A stretch of 33,061 bases of DNA, taken from contig NZ_MRTD01000035.1 of NCBI RefSeq assembly GCF_001956295.1, positions 1 through 33,061 of the forward strand, in the 5' to 3' direction. This DNA comes from Paenibacillus sp. FSL A5-0031. GTDB lineage: Bacteria; Bacillota; Bacilli; Paenibacillales; Paenibacillaceae. This document shows positions 24,290 through 30,875 of this stretch, piece by piece; within the stretch, counting starts at the first letter, position 1; each line of letters starts with the position of its first letter. The translations under genes and the position numbers were made by a program. The notes under the pieces were generated by a model that did not search any database, was not told the origin of the DNA, and saw only the letters and a list, made by a program, of their open reading frames with translations.

Positions 24290-25708
24290 TTACGTTCCTT
24301 TGACAGCAGCTAACGGTTTGCATTTCGCTACGACCTGCGCAAGCCCCGCACCGACTACACTCTCAATGATTTGATCTACATCCTTGTATGCCTGCGGTGA
24401 TTCATCGACCAGCGATTCCATAGAGCGCTGGTTTACGACGATTTCATCATCCGTGCCTACACGCATTGCAATAGCGACCTCTTCTACCGATACGAGCTGC
24501 TTTGTTGCGTTCCGTGACCTGATTCGTCCTGCGCCATGACAGATGGAATAATGATTCGCTTTTCCTGCAGCACTTCCGACCATAATATACGAGGCAGTGC
24601 CCATCGATCCTGGTATAAGCGCCGGATGCCCCGTGCAAAGGTAAGGCTCAGGGTTATCCGGATGTCCTGCCGGCAGCGCTCTTGTTGCACCCTTCCGATG
24701 CACGAAAAACGATTGCTCATCCTGCTCTTCCTCCCATGCGTAGTTATGCATGAGATCATACAGCGTGCGCAGCTCAAATTTGGAGCCGAATACATCCTTG
24801 CCAGCCTCCCTGACAGCATAAGCAATCAAGTGGCGATTCACGACCGCATAATTTAAGGCCGAGTACATGAGGTTGACATACGTTTGTCCGAGCGGATGGG
24901 ATAACGGCGCATATAGCAGCTTAGGATCAGCGGTGCCTATGCCTTCCTGACGCATCATTTTGGCAATGTCCGTGCTGCAATATTGACTAACCGCACCGCC
25001 CCAAGCCCGCGAGCCGGAATGAATCATAATGATCACTTGGCCGTCGAACAGCCCCCATGCTTCGGCAATTTCTCTGTTTTCCTCGGCAATTTCAATCGCT
25101 TGAATTTCTACAAAATGATTGCCGCCGCCAAGTGTGCCAAGCTGGCGATGCGCGCGATGCCAGACAGCTTCCGGAAACTTCTCCAGCACCTCTTCGTCAA
25201 AATCAAAACGGCTGCTCTCCACATGGGTCAAGGAGGTAGCTTTGCGCGGCGTGTAGGCATCAGGAATATATTTTTTTGGCAAGCCGTGCAAGCCCTTCTT
25301 CACGATATTCTCAAGTCTAATATCGGAGAAGTAACCTCTTGCATGCTCCTCGACTGGCATATATTTCTCAATAGCCTTAACCAGCCTCCGCCGCAGCTTT
25401 ACTTCCTTCAAATCATCCTTATGCAAATTTGTAAGCTGTACGCGCATCCCGCATCCAATATCGCTGCCTACGATGGAAGGAGATACGTAGCCATCACTCG
25501 CATTCCATACCGCTGTTGTACCGATACAGGTTCCCACGCCAACATGCACATCAGGCGTATAGCTCATATATACTTGATTCGGTATTTGTAAGTTGTTGTT
25601 CGCCATTTCAAACACTTTATAATCCAAGGACGCGAATAGCTCTGGTCCTGCATAAACATGCACCTGCCCCGAAGGCAGCTTTACTTGCTGATAATACGTT
25701 TCTTTCAT
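24290..25708 (-). CDS. rtcB: RtcB: tRNA-splicing/RNA-repair ligase
   Basis: A 472-residue RtcB, which joins 2',3'-cyclic-phosphate or 3'-phosphate ends to 5'-OH ends using GTP and Mn2+. Active-site elements are D83 and C86 (GSDIGCGM), H198 (GTLGGGNHFVE), H230 (HSGSR), H337 (HRKGATRA), GSMGTASYIM and the guanylylated H391 in CHGAGR. It is longer than E. coli RtcB (408), with inserts near 100-165. The start is the ATG at 25708 with GAGGAG ten bases upstream; the TTG at 25726 would overlap that site. RtcB and Pnkp/Hen1 repair different RNA ends, so their co-location widens the damage that can be mended. A leader ORF plus terminator lies in front. Confidence 0.96.
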   Translation of the reverse strand: MKETYYQQVKLPSGQVHVYAGPELFASLDYKVFEMANNNLQIPNQVYMSYTPDVHVGVGTCIGTTAVWNASDGYVSPSIVGSDIGCGMRVQLTNLHKDDLKEVKLRRRLVKAIEKYMPVEEHARGYFSDIRLENIVKKGLHGLPKKYIPDAYTPRKATSLTHVESSRFDFDEEVLEKFPEAVWHRAHRQLGTLGGGNHFVEIQAIEIAEENREIAEAWGLFDGQVIIMIHSGSRAWGGAVSQYCSTDIAKMMRQEGIGTADPKLLYAPLSHPLGQTYVNLMYSALNYAVVNRHLIAYAVREAGKDVFGSKFELRTLYDLMHNYAWEEEQDEQSFFVHRKGATRALPAGHPDNPEPYLCTGHPALIPGSMGTASYIMVGSAAGKANHYSICHGAGRIRSRNATKQLVSVEEVAIAMRVGTDDEIVVNQRSMESLVDESPQAYKDVDQIIESVVGAGLAQVVAKCKPLAAVKGT

Positions 25709-25741
25709 ATCCGATAATCTCCTCAAAATTCAAATGAACAC

Positions 25742-25775
25742 AAAAAAGCCATGGACCCCAAAAAGTCCATGGCTT
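25742..25775 (-). terminator. Terminator/attenuator between leader ORF and rtcB
   Basis: On the minus strand, AAGCCATGGAC, loop TTTTTGGG, GTCCATGGCTT plus TTTTG: an 11-bp perfect stem with a U-tract, 34 bp before the rtcB start and downstream of its promoter. It shares the core CCATGGAC/GTCCATGG with the rlaP attenuator. AAGTCCAT inside the leader ORF (plus positions 25863-25870) is complementary to ATGGACTT of the left arm and loop (25763-25770), giving an 8-bp alternative pairing. Confidence 0.88.
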
Positions 25776-25825
25776 AATCTTGCGCCTTTATTTCCCAATC
25801 GTTGCAGCTTGCAGCATACAAGATT

Positions 25826-25915
25826 TTAGAAAATAGTCACAGGCCCCGAAGAGGCCGATGAAATGGACTTGCTATATTTAGTTGCATGATTACGTTCAAA
25901 ATTTAGCACGAACAT
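25826..25915 (-). CDS. 29-residue candidate leader peptide upstream of rtcB
   Basis: The short ORF has a consensus AGGAGG nine bases before the ATG at 25915; another in-frame ATG lies at 25921 but is too close to the site. The peptide begins MFVLNFERNHATKYSK and ends GPVTIF. It contains six serines using AGC, TCC, TCA, TCG, TCT and TCG, five of the six serine codons. It shares N-x-E-R-x6-S-K-x-x-S-S with the ORF before rlaP. It is the first ORF after the rtcB promoter and is followed by a terminator, the architecture of a leader-peptide attenuator. It could instead encode a small functional protein. Confidence 0.65.
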   Translation of the reverse strand: MFVLNFERNHATKYSKSISSASSGPVTIF

Positions 25916-25947
25916 TGTCATCGACCTCCTTTCATTTGATTTACATC

Positions 25948-25977
25948 ATAATAATCTGATCACCCAACTTCTGTCAA
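25948..25977 (-). promoter_or_regulatory. Sigma-A promoter of the RNA-repair operon
   Basis: On the minus strand, a perfect -35 TTGACA (25972-25977) and -10 TATTAT (25948-25953) are separated by 18 bp. The predicted start of RNA is only about 10-15 bases before the AGGAGG of the 29-codon leader ORF. Confidence 0.78.
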
Positions 25978-25994
25978 CACATTTATAATAAACC

Positions 25995-26027
25995 AAAAAT
26001 AAGATGCTCGAAGGAGCATCTTATTTT
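25995..26027 (-). terminator. Terminator of the NAD-salvage operon
   Basis: A perfect stem, AAAATAAGATGCTC with GAGCATCTTATTTT, loop of four, continues into T on the minus strand. It is 14 bp past the NAMPT stop codon and separates that operon from the RNA-repair promoter. Confidence 0.9.
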
Positions 26028-26040
26028 CACGGATAAAAAC

Positions 26041-27525
26041 TTATAAATGAGCCAATAAGTTCGCGCGCACCTCAGTCAGCGTCAAATCGCGAACTAGCTT
26101 CCCATCCTCAAACACTACTTCGAGCTGATCCTCTGCTTTACGAGCTTCATATTCCGCTACGCTAAGATTGTCGGTATAAGCAAGTTTCCCGTCCTGCTCC
26201 GTAACGAGGACAAGACCTGTCTGCGACTTCTTCACGCCATTATCTGTTTTGGGATCCTTATAGATTTTGCGCTCCTCGCCATTCACAATGGTAAACGTCG
26301 ATTTTAATGCGAAGCCGAATGTATCCCGCGTATTGTACTGGTAAGTGAACGATCCGATCCCATACACCATATTCGTCGATGCAAAACCTTTCGCTGCCAG
26401 CTTCTCGCAAATTTCCTTGCAGCGCGAAATCGTAATCGCATCTCCATAGATCGCCCCGATGTGGCTATCTAGCTGCTTATACCCCTTCTCCGTAACCGTG
26501 CCGCCAAAAATATCCCAGAGTATTTCAATAACGCCTTTGCGCTCGAATTCACTCTCACCATCCGGGTCGCCGCAAATGATTTTGACCGGATCTCCGCTGT
26601 CGGGACGAATGACCACCTTGCCGTCCCTGCTCATAATATCATCCTTCAAGCCGCGAATGACCACGTCCAGCACACTCCATAAATCCCAAGTATCCGATAC
26701 GATCGAGACAAAGCCATTTGGGTATACCTCTTTGATCAAATAGCGGTACGATGCCATCTCGTCACGTCCGTGCGCGCACATAACGCTGTGCTCGGTTGCC
26801 GGAATCGACGTACCTACCAATTCTTTTTCTATATTCGCATTATAATAGTTTTCCAAATACAATATCGCTGGTATCGTATCTGTTCCCGTGAACGATAGGA
26901 GATGGCCTGCGCTGCTGCCGAGCGCCGATTCAAGCGCACCCATGCCGCGCATCGAGAAGTCGTGGCCTTGGAACGGTACGCCTGCTGTATCGCCGTTTGT
27001 CTGCAGCGCATAGGCTTCTAAAATTTTGCGATATTCAAAAGCTAGCGTAGCGCTCGTAGCCGGCATCCACAGCTGGCACGACATCAACGTCTCCAAATAG
27101 TTCGTCAGCCAGAAAAATTCCGGCTTCGTGTTCTCAATAGTCAGCATTGGTACTCTTATCGGTACTAATGCACCTTCTTTAATCGCCTTAATCTTGATCG
27201 GCAAATATCCAAGATCGTGCAGCTCCTCAATATGCGATGCATCGGGATTCGCTTCTCCAAGCGCATATTGAATGAGCCTCTTGTACTCATGCGCTACCTC
27301 TGCCTTTGTTCTTGCAAAGAAGTGCTCATTAAAATAATCGATGAGATATTGTTTGATAAACGATTGGAAGCCAAAAGCGACAACCTCGTTAATATCATCT
27401 AGTCGGCTAGTGCGAGCGGTCCACGTCGAGTAAACGAGCTCCGTTCCTTTTGGATACTGATTTTTATGGCTCACCTTGTAAAAGTCACATAGCAGCGTAG
27501 CTGGATAAACAAATGTTTGCGTCAT
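26041..27525 (-). CDS. nadV: Nicotinamide phosphoribosyltransferase (NAMPT/NadV)
   Basis: A 494-residue enzyme that converts nicotinamide and PRPP to NMN, bypassing deamidation. It matches the human/phage NAMPT family: LLCDFYKVSHKNQYP near the N-terminus, DFSMRGMGALESA, FTGTDTIPA (D216) and the catalytic histidine H246 in PATEHSVM, plus IRPDSGDP and MVYGIGSFTYQY (phosphate binding). GGGAGG eight bases upstream supports the ATG at 27525, one base after the PRPP synthetase stop, so the two genes are translationally coupled. Most bacteria salvage nicotinamide through a deamidase and PncB; this gene gives a direct route typical of some phages and scattered bacteria. No NMN adenylyltransferase is in the operon. 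Confidence 0.96.
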   Translation of the reverse strand: MTQTFVYPATLLCDFYKVSHKNQYPKGTELVYSTWTARTSRLDDINEVVAFGFQSFIKQYLIDYFNEHFFARTKAEVAHEYKRLIQYALGEANPDASHIEELHDLGYLPIKIKAIKEGALVPIRVPMLTIENTKPEFFWLTNYLETLMSCQLWMPATSATLAFEYRKILEAYALQTNGDTAGVPFQGHDFSMRGMGALESALGSSAGHLLSFTGTDTIPAILYLENYYNANIEKELVGTSIPATEHSVMCAHGRDEMASYRYLIKEVYPNGFVSIVSDTWDLWSVLDVVIRGLKDDIMSRDGKVVIRPDSGDPVKIICGDPDGESEFERKGVIEILWDIFGGTVTEKGYKQLDSHIGAIYGDAITISRCKEICEKLAAKGFASTNMVYGIGSFTYQYNTRDTFGFALKSTFTIVNGEERKIYKDPKTDNGVKKSQTGLVLVTEQDGKLAYTDNLSVAEYEARKAEDQLEVVFEDGKLVRDLTLTEVRANLLAHL

Positions 27526-27526
27526 C

Positions 27527-28336
27527 TTATAGGCCTCCCATTGCGAATATGTGAATTTTGTCATGCTCTGCTTGATGAAGTATGGTATCGGTCGTGTACA
27601 CCTTATCAATAAGATCCGTTTCTAATATTTTCCCTTTGTAGATCGAATGCTCGCAGTGTCCTACCAGCAAATAAATATGCGTGGCTCCAAGTGCCTTCAG
27701 CTTCTCTGCGCTAAGCATAAACGTGCCGCCATACGAACAAAGATCATCAACAATGATGGCCTTAAAGCCCTCACTCGGGGTATGTCCAACGACATCCAGA
27801 CTCTTGATTTGGCCGGTCTGAAAATCTCTCGCTTTGTAACCTACCAGCTGCTGGTAGCCTTGAACCTTGCTGTAACGTTTCTGCGCCCCTGCATCAGGGA
27901 AAAAAAGATAGTCCATCTCCGAATCAAAACCTACTTCGTTCGCGACTTGCTCAAGCAGCTGAATCGTTGGATATTTGCCGATACTGCGATCGATCAGCGC
28001 CAGCGATACATCGGAATGCGGCTCGATAATCGTAACCGACTCAAAGTTCATGTTATTGATAAAGGCAGCTGTATATTTTAACGTAAAGGCAGAAGTACCT
28101 TCGACTCGATCCATTCGGCTGTACGGCAAATAATAAATGGTCAACGTACATTTAACGCGCCGATCATCGAGATAGCTCTTGATGAACATCAGCTTAACCA
28201 GATCGCCATCATTCTCATATTTCCATACGATCGTATTGAATTCCGCCATATGCGTAAGAATTTCATCGCCATTTATGAGCGTCTCCCCATTCGGAAACTG
28301 TTTTAACCCAAGCTCTACTCCATTAAACTTCAGCAT
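27527..28336 (-). CDS. prs: PRPP synthetase (ribose-phosphate pyrophosphokinase), short form
   Basis: A 269-residue PRPP synthetase-like protein supplying the co-substrate of NAMPT. It retains FPNGE (14-18), YYLPYSRMDR (68-77, canonical PYxRxDR) and the PRPP-binding loop VDDLCSYGGT (196-205, canonical VDDxxxTGGT). It is about 45 residues shorter than housekeeping Prs, missing the extreme N-terminus, and is diverged in the regulatory-loop positions, like the versions paired with nadV in large phages. GAGGAG about 9 bases before the ATG supports the start. It lies between the Nudix regulator and NAMPT with spacings of 23 and 1 bp. It may have altered allosteric control. Confidence 0.92.
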   Translation of the reverse strand: MLKFNGVELGLKQFPNGETLINGDEILTHMAEFNTIVWKYENDGDLVKLMFIKSYLDDRRVKCTLTIYYLPYSRMDRVEGTSAFTLKYTAAFINNMNFESVTIIEPHSDVSLALIDRSIGKYPTIQLLEQVANEVGFDSEMDYLFFPDAGAQKRYSKVQGYQQLVGYKARDFQTGQIKSLDVVGHTPSEGFKAIIVDDLCSYGGTFMLSAEKLKALGATHIYLLVGHCEHSIYKGKILETDLIDKVYTTDTILHQAEHDKIHIFAMGGL

Positions 28337-28359
28337 GATTTCACTCTCCTCGTAAGCGT

Positions 28360-29124
28360 TCAGCTATAAATAGACAATCTTGGCTCTTCCTTTGTAAAAA
28401 GATACAATTGCGCTGCTCGCTGCGAATATTGATTGGATTGCTTCGGATTTCCATTCGTATCCGTCGCCTCCTCAATAATCGTGCTGCGACTTTTCGTTGA
28501 AGTCAATTTGCGAATGAAATTTTTCTCCTCAAAGTCAGGAACAACCGTTTTTATTACCTGATACAGCTCACTAAGCGTAAACTCCTCTGGCAGAAACTCC
28601 TTCGCTATCTTCGTAGTCAGCATTTTCTTGCGAATCTCTTGCAGCGCGTCGGTCAAGATTTGCTTATGGTCAAATGCCAAATCCATTTGAAGCGCTTCTT
28701 CGACTGTAAACAATTGAACATCCGATGCATCCACAGCCGCAGCTCTTTTCTCAAGTGTACATTCGTTAACGAGAGCTAGAAATGCATGCGAGATAATCCA
28801 GCCCCTTGGATCACGGCCAGGCGTGCTATACACGTTAAAATATTCGATATGCACGTCCTCAACCGCTGTCTCTTCTTGCAGCTCGCGTATAGCACAGTCA
28901 TATACCGTCTCATTTTCCATCGTAAAGCCTCCTGGCAGCGCCCACTGCCCTTCGAAGGGCCATATGTTCCGCTTAATCAGCAGCACCTGCAGCTCCCTCG
29001 TAGGCAGCGCCTTCTTAGGCGTTTGCCTTTCTGTCGTTACGATCGTAAAAATGACGATATCTGCTGGTGCGCCATCAGGTGATCGGTAATGATCTGCTGC
29101 GTAATTGGATTCATTTTCGACCAT
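28360..29124 (-). CDS. NrtR-like Nudix/winged-helix regulator of NAD salvage
   Basis: A 254-residue protein. A Nudix domain spans about 20-160 with its box at 66-88: G-x5-E, REL and EE are kept but the late glycine is Ala (RELQEETAV). A C-terminal winged helix follows (about 175-225), with FTLSELYQVIKTV and EEKNFIRKL as in NrtR. NrtR proteins bind ADP-ribose or related NAD products through the Nudix fold and repress NAD genes. The start is set at 29124 (GGAG ten bases upstream); the open frame up to 29199 begins with the TTGACA of the promoter. First gene of the NAD-salvage operon. Residual ADP-ribose hydrolase activity is also possible. Confidence 0.88.
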   Translation of the reverse strand: MVENESNYAADHYRSPDGAPADIVIFTIVTTERQTPKKALPTRELQVLLIKRNIWPFEGQWALPGGFTMENETVYDCAIRELQEETAVEDVHIEYFNVYSTPGRDPRGWIISHAFLALVNECTLEKRAAAVDASDVQLFTVEEALQMDLAFDHKQILTDALQEIRKKMLTTKIAKEFLPEEFTLSELYQVIKTVVPDFEEKNFIRKLTSTKSRSTIIEEATDTNGNPKQSNQYSQRAAQLYLFTKEEPRLSIYS

Positions 29125-29170
29125 TGCTGCTGCACTCCGATCTGTTTCATTTTTTCGATTTGATATTATC

Positions 29171-29199
29171 ATAATGACATTATTAAATTCTTTTGTCAA
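29171..29199 (-). promoter_or_regulatory. NAD-salvage promoter with overlapping palindrome
   Basis: On the minus strand, TTGACA (29194-29199) and CATTAT (29171-29176) are separated by 17 bp. A 13-bp inverted repeat ATAATG-A-CATTAT (29171-29183, plus strand) covers the -10 and part of the spacer, a good place for autorepression by the Nudix/winged-helix protein. Confidence 0.6.
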
Positions 29200-29242
29200 C
29201 GGCTGATGTGAAAAATAGGCAATTAGTCACGAATAAGGATAT

Positions 29243-29268
29243 AAAAAAAGAAGCGGCTGCACGCCGCT
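29243..29268 (-). terminator. Terminator of the Gfo/Idh/MocA gene
   Basis: On the minus strand, AGCGGC, loop of five, GCCGCT, then CTTTTTTTA; 10 bp past the oxidoreductase stop codon. Confidence 0.87.
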
Positions 29269-29277
29269 CCTGTTATA

Positions 29278-30273
29278 TTATTTCGTTTCTATAGCATCCG
29301 CAGGGTAGACGAGTCCAATCTGCTTTCTTGCCTCATCCATAATCTCCAGCGTCACGAGTGAATTTGCAAACGTGTTAATGGATGACTCCGTACGGCCAGC
29401 TTTAATCAGCTCGATAAATTCCTTCGCTTCATAGTACATCGACTTGCTATTTGAAGGCTGCGAAATATTTTCGCTTGTCCCGTTGCGGTATTGGATTTCA
29501 ACCTTCCCTATTTCACTGATCTTGTCGATTACGATACTGCCGTTCTCCCCTTGAATCTCAGATGGCAGCGATGAATGTGTAATTTTGGAATACATGATGA
29601 CCGCATCCATGCTCTCATACTGAAGAACGATGCTTCCTTCCCCATCCACGCCAGAGTCCAGCATGACACCAGTCGCTTTAATTACATCCGGCTTGCCAAA
29701 TAAGGCTACAAGTGGGTAGACGCAATAAATGCCAAGATCCATAAGCGCCCCGTTTGAGAATACAGGGTTAAAAGCATTAAGCACCGTACCCGCCTTATAG
29801 GCATCGTACCTAGACGAATACTGGCAATAGCTCGCAAAATAACGCCGTATCGTTCCAAGCTTGTCAATGTTGTCTTGTACAGCCTTAAACCCTGGCAGCA
29901 TCGTCGACTTTAACGCCTCCATGAGCAGCACGCCGTTTTCCTTTGCAGCCGCAATCATCTGGCGCAGCTCATGCGCATTCGAAGCGATCGGCTTCTCGCA
30001 GAGCACATGAATGCCATGCTTCATGCAAGCAATCGCATGAGCGGCATGAAATGAGTTTGGACTAGCAATGTATACCGCATCAATTTGTCCACTTGCCGCC
30101 ATCTCTTCGATATCCGTAAATGTAGCAGCAATACTATGTTTTTCCGCAAATGTACTCGCTGTTTCTATCGAACGCGAATAGACAGCAGCTAGTTTGAAAT
30201 CTTCGACCTCGCTCGCCGCAGAAATAAATGACTCCGTAATCCAGTTTGTACCGATAACGCCGAATCTGATCAT
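29278..30273 (-). CDS. Gfo/Idh/MocA-family oxidoreductase
   Basis: A 331-residue NAD(P)-dependent oxidoreductase. The N-terminal Rossmann fold begins RFGVIGTNWITESFI, with the dinucleotide loop GxxGxNxI in place of the usual GxGxxA. The family signature EKP is in HVLCEKPIAS (about 90-99). The C-terminal alpha/beta domain (125-320) has the usual GALMDLGIYCVYPL block holding the conserved aspartate. Members act on sugars, inositols and related polyols; the substrate cannot be assigned. AAGGAG lies eight bases before the ATG. It is monocistronic, between its own promoter and terminator, and divergent from the GntR operon. Confidence 0.92.
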   Translation of the reverse strand: MIRFGVIGTNWITESFISAASEVEDFKLAAVYSRSIETASTFAEKHSIAATFTDIEEMAASGQIDAVYIASPNSFHAAHAIACMKHGIHVLCEKPIASNAHELRQMIAAAKENGVLLMEALKSTMLPGFKAVQDNIDKLGTIRRYFASYCQYSSRYDAYKAGTVLNAFNPVFSNGALMDLGIYCVYPLVALFGKPDVIKATGVMLDSGVDGEGSIVLQYESMDAVIMYSKITHSSLPSEIQGENGSIVIDKISEIGKVEIQYRNGTSENISQPSNSKSMYYEAKEFIELIKAGRTESSINTFANSLVTLEIMDEARKQIGLVYPADAIETK

Positions 30274-30354
30274 AATCGTCTCTCCTTGAAAAATAGATTT
30301 ATTGGCTAATCGCTTATTATATTTTTATGAAATGAGGAAAGTCTTCTTCTGTTT

Positions 30355-30384
30355 ATTATAGCCATGCCAAGGACTGCCTGTCCA
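30355..30384 (-). promoter_or_regulatory. Promoter of the Gfo/Idh/MocA gene
   Basis: On the minus strand, TGGACA (30379-30384), 18-bp spacer, consensus TATAAT (30355-30360), about 80 bp before the start codon. Confidence 0.6.
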
Positions 30385-30401
30385 AATGATTCAGCTGCAT
30401 T

Positions 30402-30440
30402 TTGACATTTTGTATAATCTGTATTAACATCTCTAATACA
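30402..30440 (+). promoter_or_regulatory. GntR promoter with overlapping operator
   Basis: TTGACA (30402-30407), 17-bp spacer, TAACAT (30425-30430). A perfect inverted repeat TGTATTA-N7-TAATACA spans 30420-30440 and covers the -10, so the GntR protein probably represses its own operon. Confidence 0.7.
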
Positions 30441-30469
30441 AATGATACTTTATTGCTAGGGGTGATCCG

Positions 30470-30865
30470 ATGATTATGACGCTCGACTACAACAGTGATA
30501 TACCGATCTACGTCCAGCTCCGCAACCAAATTGTCATCGGAATTGGCGTAGGCGGACTCAATTATGGGGAGAAATTGCCAACGGTAAGACAGCTCGCCGA
30601 TGATTTAGGGGTAAATGCCATGACCGTAAACAAAGCCTATGCCCTTCTCAAAAACGAGGGATACATATCTATTGATCGCCGTCATGGGGCCAAGGTACGC
30701 ACCGAATGGAGCAAGCAAGCCGATTTTAGCCAAAAGCTGGAGTATGAATTAAAGCTTGTTATTTCTGAGGCTAGTCTTAAAGGTATCGACCAAGAACAAT
30801 TTATGCACATTTGCTCGAACATCTTTAAAGCCGCAATGAGCAAAAATCATCCCCTGCCAGAATAG
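30470..30865 (+). CDS. GntR-family (YtrA subfamily) transcriptional regulator
   Basis: A 131-residue short GntR repressor. The winged helix spans 8-78 with the family phrases IPIYVQLRNQI, EKLPTVRQLADDLGVN and TVNKAYALLKNEGYI. Only about 50 helical residues follow, as in the YtrA subgroup, which has no large ligand domain and usually controls adjacent membrane-transport genes. AGGGGTG precedes the ATG at 30470; a second ATG at 30476 is possible. The membrane-protein gene begins 10 bp after its stop, so they form an operon. The palindrome over its promoter suggests autoregulation. Confidence 0.93.
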   Translation: MIMTLDYNSDIPIYVQLRNQIVIGIGVGGLNYGEKLPTVRQLADDLGVNAMTVNKAYALLKNEGYISIDRRHGAKVRTEWSKQADFSQKLEYELKLVISEASLKGIDQEQFMHICSNIFKAAMSKNHPLPE

Positions 30866-30875
30866 GAGACCTTTC

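Noticed and set aside
24983..25591. 202-codon plus-strand ORF
   Set aside because: It is antisense to rtcB with no similarity to a known fold.
27527..28336. PRPP synthetase as a truncated pseudogene
   Set aside because: PYSRMDR and the PRPP loop are intact, the ribosome site is good and the gene is tightly coupled to NAMPT, so a short functional form is more likely.
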